Origin: Oscillospiraceae bacterium
GTDB taxonomy: Bacteria; Bacillota_A; Clostridia; Oscillospirales; Oscillospiraceae
DNA: 17,557 nucleotides
Direction of reading: 5' to 3'
Assembly: GCA_017415945.1 (NCBI GenBank)
Contig: JAFQDR010000056.1
Span: 1 to 17,557, forward strand
The notes under the pieces are model-generated. The model was not told the DNA's origin, searched no databases, and saw nothing but the letters and a program-made list of their open reading frames with translations. Positions 14,799 through 17,557 of the stretch are shown here, piece after piece. How positions within the stretch are numbered: the stretch's first letter is position 1; every line of letters begins with the position of its first letter. A program made the position numbers and the translations under genes.

Positions 14799-15104
14799 TC
14801 ACGACTGCCCCAGCAGCACCTCAAGCTGTTCCACAGTCTGCACACCCTGTGCCCGCTTCACGGGTTCCCCCTTGCTGAACACAATGAGGGTGGGCACCGT
14901 TGTGATGCCGTACCGCTGTGCGATAGAGGGTTCATCGTCCACATCCAGCTTGGCAACGGTGAACTTGTTGGGGTATTTCTCCTCAAGAGCAGAGAGAATA
15001 TTGCTCTGCAGCTTACAGGGTCCGCACCATTGTGCGTAAAAATCCACCAGTACGCTGTCGTGACTTGTGACAATGCTGTCGAAATTCTTTGCGGTCAAAT
15101 CCAT
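14799..15104 (-). CDS. trxA: thioredoxin
   Basis: This 101-residue cytoplasmic thioredoxin reduces protein disulfides. The active site WCGPC is at residues 26-30, the cis-proline follows in TTVPT (Pro71), and the fold is complete. The residue after the CGPC helix start, a proline in E. coli (CKMIAP), is asparagine here (CKLQSN), a small departure that is seen in some clostridial thioredoxins. AAGGAGG lies at good spacing before the ATG. It is 127 bases downstream of the reductase-like gene on the same strand, so the two probably work as a pair and may share a transcript. Repeat E follows in place of a clear terminator. Confidence 0.95.
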   Translation of the reverse strand: MDLTAKNFDSIVTSHDSVLVDFYAQWCGPCKLQSNILSALEEKYPNKFTVAKLDVDDEPSIAQRYGITTVPTLIVFSKGEPVKRAQGVQTVEQLEVLLGQS

Positions 15105-15160
15105 AATATGTCCTCCTTAATGGTTATGGGGAGAACCGAAACAGATCACTGCACCCTGTA

Positions 15161-15181
15161 CCTTCCCCTTTTAGGGGAAGG
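15161..15181. other. hairpin between reductase and thioredoxin genes
   Basis: CCTTCCCCT pairs with AGGGGAAGG around TTT. It lies between the two redox genes and has no T-tract on the minus strand, so it may be an mRNA-processing stem or another repeat remnant and need not end transcription. Confidence 0.5.
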
Positions 15182-15231
15182 GGGACCGCTTGCGGTGGAA
15201 GAGGTCAAATCAAATCTGCGAAGCACACATT

Positions 15232-16041
15232 TTATCGTGCATCCAGATACTTCACCGCGGACAGAGCCGCAATGTTCCCTTCCCCAACCGCCTTGGGCAG
15301 CTGGTAGGGTGTACCCGTGCAGTCTCCCGCGGCAAAGATGCCTTCCAGATTGGTGCGCATATTGCGGTCGGTGACGATGGCGCCGTTTTCCAGCTCCAGT
15401 CCGTACATGAGCAGATCTGCCGCTACGCCGCTGCGGAGAATGAAAATCCCATCCACAGGGTATTCCACGCCGTCGGCAATAAGTGCGGTGACCGTTTGCT
15501 CTCCTCGTATCTCATAGGATTTTGCCCGACTGCGGTCAAAATATTCCACATTGCAGCCGATGCTGCGCAAAAATTCCGCTTCCTCGGGAGCATCGGCACA
15601 CAGCCCGATGACCGCCACGTTCTTATTGCGGTACAGCATCCCATCGCAGGTGGCGCAGTAGCTGACGCCTCTGCCCAGATACTCCGTTTCCCCCTTGTAG
15701 GGCTTGCCCATGGAAATGCCAAGGGTCAAAATCACCGCTTCCGCTTCCAGAAACTCACTGCCCACCGCAATGCCGAAGCTCTCGCCCATGGACATAATGG
15801 AGGTGGCTCTCCCGTGCATGAAGAACACACCCATATCCTCTGCCTGTGCGGTCATCGCATCCAGCATTTCCTTACCGCTCATACCCGTCATACCGGGGTA
15901 GTTGTTGATTTTTTCCGCCTTGGCCAGATGGGACTGCTCGGGGTCTGCGGAAATCACCGCCACACTCTTTCCTCTCTGACGCAGAGTCAGCGCCGCGGAG
16001 ATCCCAGCGGGGCCGCCGCCGATCACAGCAACATCCATCAT
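15232..16041 (-). CDS. thioredoxin reductase-like flavoprotein lacking the usual NADPH motif
   Basis: This 269-residue protein is about 40 residues shorter than typical TrxB. The FAD parts are intact: GGGPAG (8-13) and IFAAGDCTGTPYQLPKAVGE (235-254). The redox pair is CATC (Cys129, Cys132). At the position of the NADPH-binding GGGxSAxEEA it reads VIGLCADAPEEAEFL (145-158 region), and the following HRRxxxR motif is replaced by YFDRSRAKSYE, so the standard pyridine-nucleotide site appears to be missing. Ferredoxin-dependent flavin thioredoxin reductases (FFTR) of clostridia show this loss, which makes that a better guess than a classical TrxB. Two ATGs (16041, 16038) are possible after AAAGGAGG; the difference is one residue. 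Thioredoxin follows downstream. Confidence 0.88.
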   Translation of the reverse strand: MMDVAVIGGGPAGISAALTLRQRGKSVAVISADPEQSHLAKAEKINNYPGMTGMSGKEMLDAMTAQAEDMGVFFMHGRATSIMSMGESFGIAVGSEFLEAEAVILTLGISMGKPYKGETEYLGRGVSYCATCDGMLYRNKNVAVIGLCADAPEEAEFLRSIGCNVEYFDRSRAKSYEIRGEQTVTALIADGVEYPVDGIFILRSGVAADLLMYGLELENGAIVTDRNMRTNLEGIFAAGDCTGTPYQLPKAVGEGNIAALSAVKYLDAR

Positions 16042-16080
16042 TTTTTCGTCCTCCTTTGCAGCATATTTTTATCTGATCCT

Positions 16081-16109
16081 ATTGTATCATGTTATTTTTC
16101 CCCCGTAAA
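16081..16109 (-). promoter_or_regulatory. promoter of the reductase-thioredoxin pair
   Basis: Minus strand TTTACG (16109-16104), 17 bases, TACAAT (16086-16081) with an upstream TG (extended -10). It is back to back with the glnS promoter, about 14 bases apart. Confidence 0.55.
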
Positions 16110-16122
16110 CAGAGAATAAGCA

Positions 16123-16151
16123 TTGTCAAATCGGGGATTTATGTATATAAT
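16123..16151 (+). promoter_or_regulatory. glnS promoter
   Basis: TTGTCA at 16123-16128, 17 bases, TATAAT at 16146-16151. The start would be near 16158, about 35 bases before the ATG. Confidence 0.75.
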
Positions 16152-16192
16152 GGCATTACTCGAAATTTTGGTTAGAAAGCGTGAGGATTCCC

Positions 16193-17557
16193 ATGGAAGA
16201 AATCTCTAAGAATTTTATTGAACTGTTCATTGACGAGGACCTTGCTCCCGGCGGCCGGTACGAAGGCAGAACGGTACACACCCGTTTCCCTCCCGAGCCC
16301 AACGGCTACCTGCACATCGGTCACTGCAAGGCACTGTGCATCGACTTCGGTACCGCTGAAAAGTACAACGGTCTGTGCAACCTGCGTTTTGACGATACCA
16401 ACCCCGCAAAGGAAGACAACGAATTCGTAGAAGCCATTCAGGAAGACATCCACTGGCTGGGCTTCGACTGGGGCGACAGAATGTTCTACGGCTCCGACTA
16501 CTTCGAAAAGACCTACGAGCTGGCTGTTGGTCTGATCAAGAAGGGTCTGGCTTACGTTTGCGAGCTGAGTGCTGAAGAATTTAAGGCAAACCGCGGCGAC
16601 ATCAACACCCCCGCAACCTGCCCCTACCGTGACAGACCCATCGAAGAATCTCTGGATCTGTTTGCCCGTATGCGCAACGGCGAATTCCCCGAAGGCAAGA
16701 TGACCCTGCGTGCGAAGATCGACCCCGCAAGCGGCAACTTCAATATGCGTGACCCCGTCATTTACCGTATCCGCTACATCGAGCACCACAGACAGGGCAA
16801 CAAGTGGTGCATCTACCCCATGTACGACTTTGCCCATCCCATTGAGGATATGATGGAGGGTATCACCCACTCCCTGTGCTCTCTGGAGTTTGAGGATCAC
16901 CGTCCTCTGTACAACTGGGTGGTGCAGAACGTGGATATCGATGCCGATCCTCGTCAGATCGAGTTTGCTCGTCTGGGTATCAACTACACCGTGATGTCCA
17001 AGCGTAAGCTCCGCAAACTGGTGGAGGAAGGCTATGTCTGCGGCTGGGACGATCCCCGTATGCCCACTCTTTGCGGTCTGCGTCGCCGCGGCTATACTGC
17101 TAACTCCATTCGCACCTTCTGCGAGAAGATCGGCGTGGCAAAGGTCCCCAACACCGTTGAGGTGGCTCTGCTGGAGTCTTGCCTGCGCGACGACCTCAAT
17201 GAGAATGCCTGCCGTGCTATGGCGGTTCTGAAGCCTGTCAAGCTGACCCTCACCAACTATCCCGACGACCAGACCGATGTGTTTGTGGTGGAGAACAATC
17301 CCAACAAGCCCGAGGATGGCACCCGTGAGGTGACCTTCTCCAAGCATCTGTGGATTGAGGCCGACGACTTTATGGAGGAGCCCATTCCGAAGTATTTCCG
17401 CCTCTTCCCCGGCAACGAGGTGCGTTTGAAGGGCGCTTACGTGATTAAGTGCACCGGCTGCATCAAGGACGCTGACGGCAACGTTATCGAGGTGTTGGCT
17501 GAGTACGATGTGGACAGCAAGGGCGGCAACACCGCCGACGGTCGCAAGGTGAAATCC
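16193..17557 (+). CDS. glnS: glutaminyl-tRNA synthetase, 3' end cut by window
   Basis: 455 codons are visible with no stop; the family is about 550 residues, so roughly the last 100 lie outside. The class Ib signatures are [12 protein letters not shown] (33-44) and the KMSKS-like VMSKR (267-271). The catalytic core runs to about residue 330 and the anticodon-binding beta-barrels begin after it. GlnRS charges tRNA-Gln directly, and its presence suggests this organism does not rely only on the Gat amidotransferase route common in Firmicutes. Bacterial GlnRS is generally held to have entered by transfer from eukaryotes. GTGAGGA precedes the ATG. Glutamate and valine codon choice changes sharply near 16800 (GAA to GAG, few GTG to mostly GTG), noted as a separate finding. 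Confidence 0.96.
   Translation, partial: MEEISKNFIELFIDEDLAPGGRYEGRTVHTRFPPEPNGYLHIGHCKALCIDFGTAEKYNGLCNLRFDDTNPAKEDNEFVEAIQEDIHWLGFDWGDRMFYGSDYFEKTYELAVGLIKKGLAYVCELSAEEFKANRGDINTPATCPYRDRPIEESLDLFARMRNGEFPEGKMTLRAKIDPASGNFNMRDPVIYRIRYIEHHRQGNKWCIYPMYDFAHPIEDMMEGITHSLCSLEFEDHRPLYNWVVQNVDIDADPRQIEFARLGINYTVMSKRKLRKLVEEGYVCGWDDPRMPTLCGLRRRGYTANSIRTFCEKIGVAKVPNTVEVALLESCLRDDLNENACRAMAVLKPVKLTLTNYPDDQTDVFVVENNPNKPEDGTREVTFSKHLWIEADDFMEEPIPKYFRLFPGNEVRLKGAYVIKCTGCIKDADGNVIEVLAEYDVDSKGGNTADGRKVKS

Noticed and set aside
16172..17347. 391-residue open frame antisense to glnS
   Set aside because: It overlaps an unmistakable GlnRS with HIGH and KMSKS-like motifs and shows no protein features of its own.

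Overview
The window looks like chromosomal DNA of a spore-forming, gut-type Clostridia bacterium, most likely in or near the Oscillospiraceae/Ruminococcaceae. The reasons are a spoIIAA-spoIIAB-sigF operon, a valyl-tRNA synthetase gene behind a T-box leader, strong GGAGG ribosome binding sites with sigma-A type promoters, moderately high GC, and a glutaminyl-tRNA synthetase, which most Firmicutes lack. No species can be named from the sequence alone. Nothing points to a plasmid, phage or integrated element.

Layout. Positions 1-1626: the C-terminal part of an Xre-like helix-turn-helix protein (its tail resembles the module fused to macro domains), a repeat-rich gap, a small von Willebrand A protein and a perfect-palindrome terminator. 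Positions 1632-3076 (minus): a CNNM/CorC family membrane protein whose leader holds a consensus promoter, a good Shine-Dalgarno, a possible 27-codon leader peptide and a terminator-like hairpin. Positions 3190-5821 (plus): a strongly expressed M20 amidohydrolase, an array of hairpins, and a YlmH-type S4 RNA-binding protein ending at a 21-bp terminator stem. Positions 5858-9514 (minus): an HTH-membrane protein and the PcrA/UvrD helicase, which appears to be leaderless. Positions 9670-11234 (minus): sigF, spoIIAB and spoIIAA, the forespore sigma-F switch. Positions 11478-14610 (minus): valS with its T-box (candidate specifier GUA). Positions 14799-16109 (minus): trxB-like reductase followed by thioredoxin. 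From 16123 (plus): glnS, cut by the window end.

Most of the window is housekeeping: translation (valS, glnS, ylmH), repair (pcrA), redox (trx pair) and sporulation (spoIIA). The gaps hold the more unusual material. Six copies of a paired-hairpin repeat, always bounded by GTAGGG and CCCTAC, lie only between genes and mostly just after stop codons. Their stems differ in sequence but keep their pairing.

The points most worth following up are the leader peptide and attenuator-like arrangement before the CNNM gene, the thioredoxin reductase homologue without a recognisable NADPH site, the apparently leaderless pcrA, the terminator-like hairpin between promoter and spoIIAA, the abrupt codon-usage change inside glnS, and the structured repeat family. 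I did not find a clear, complete and wholly new multi-gene system.
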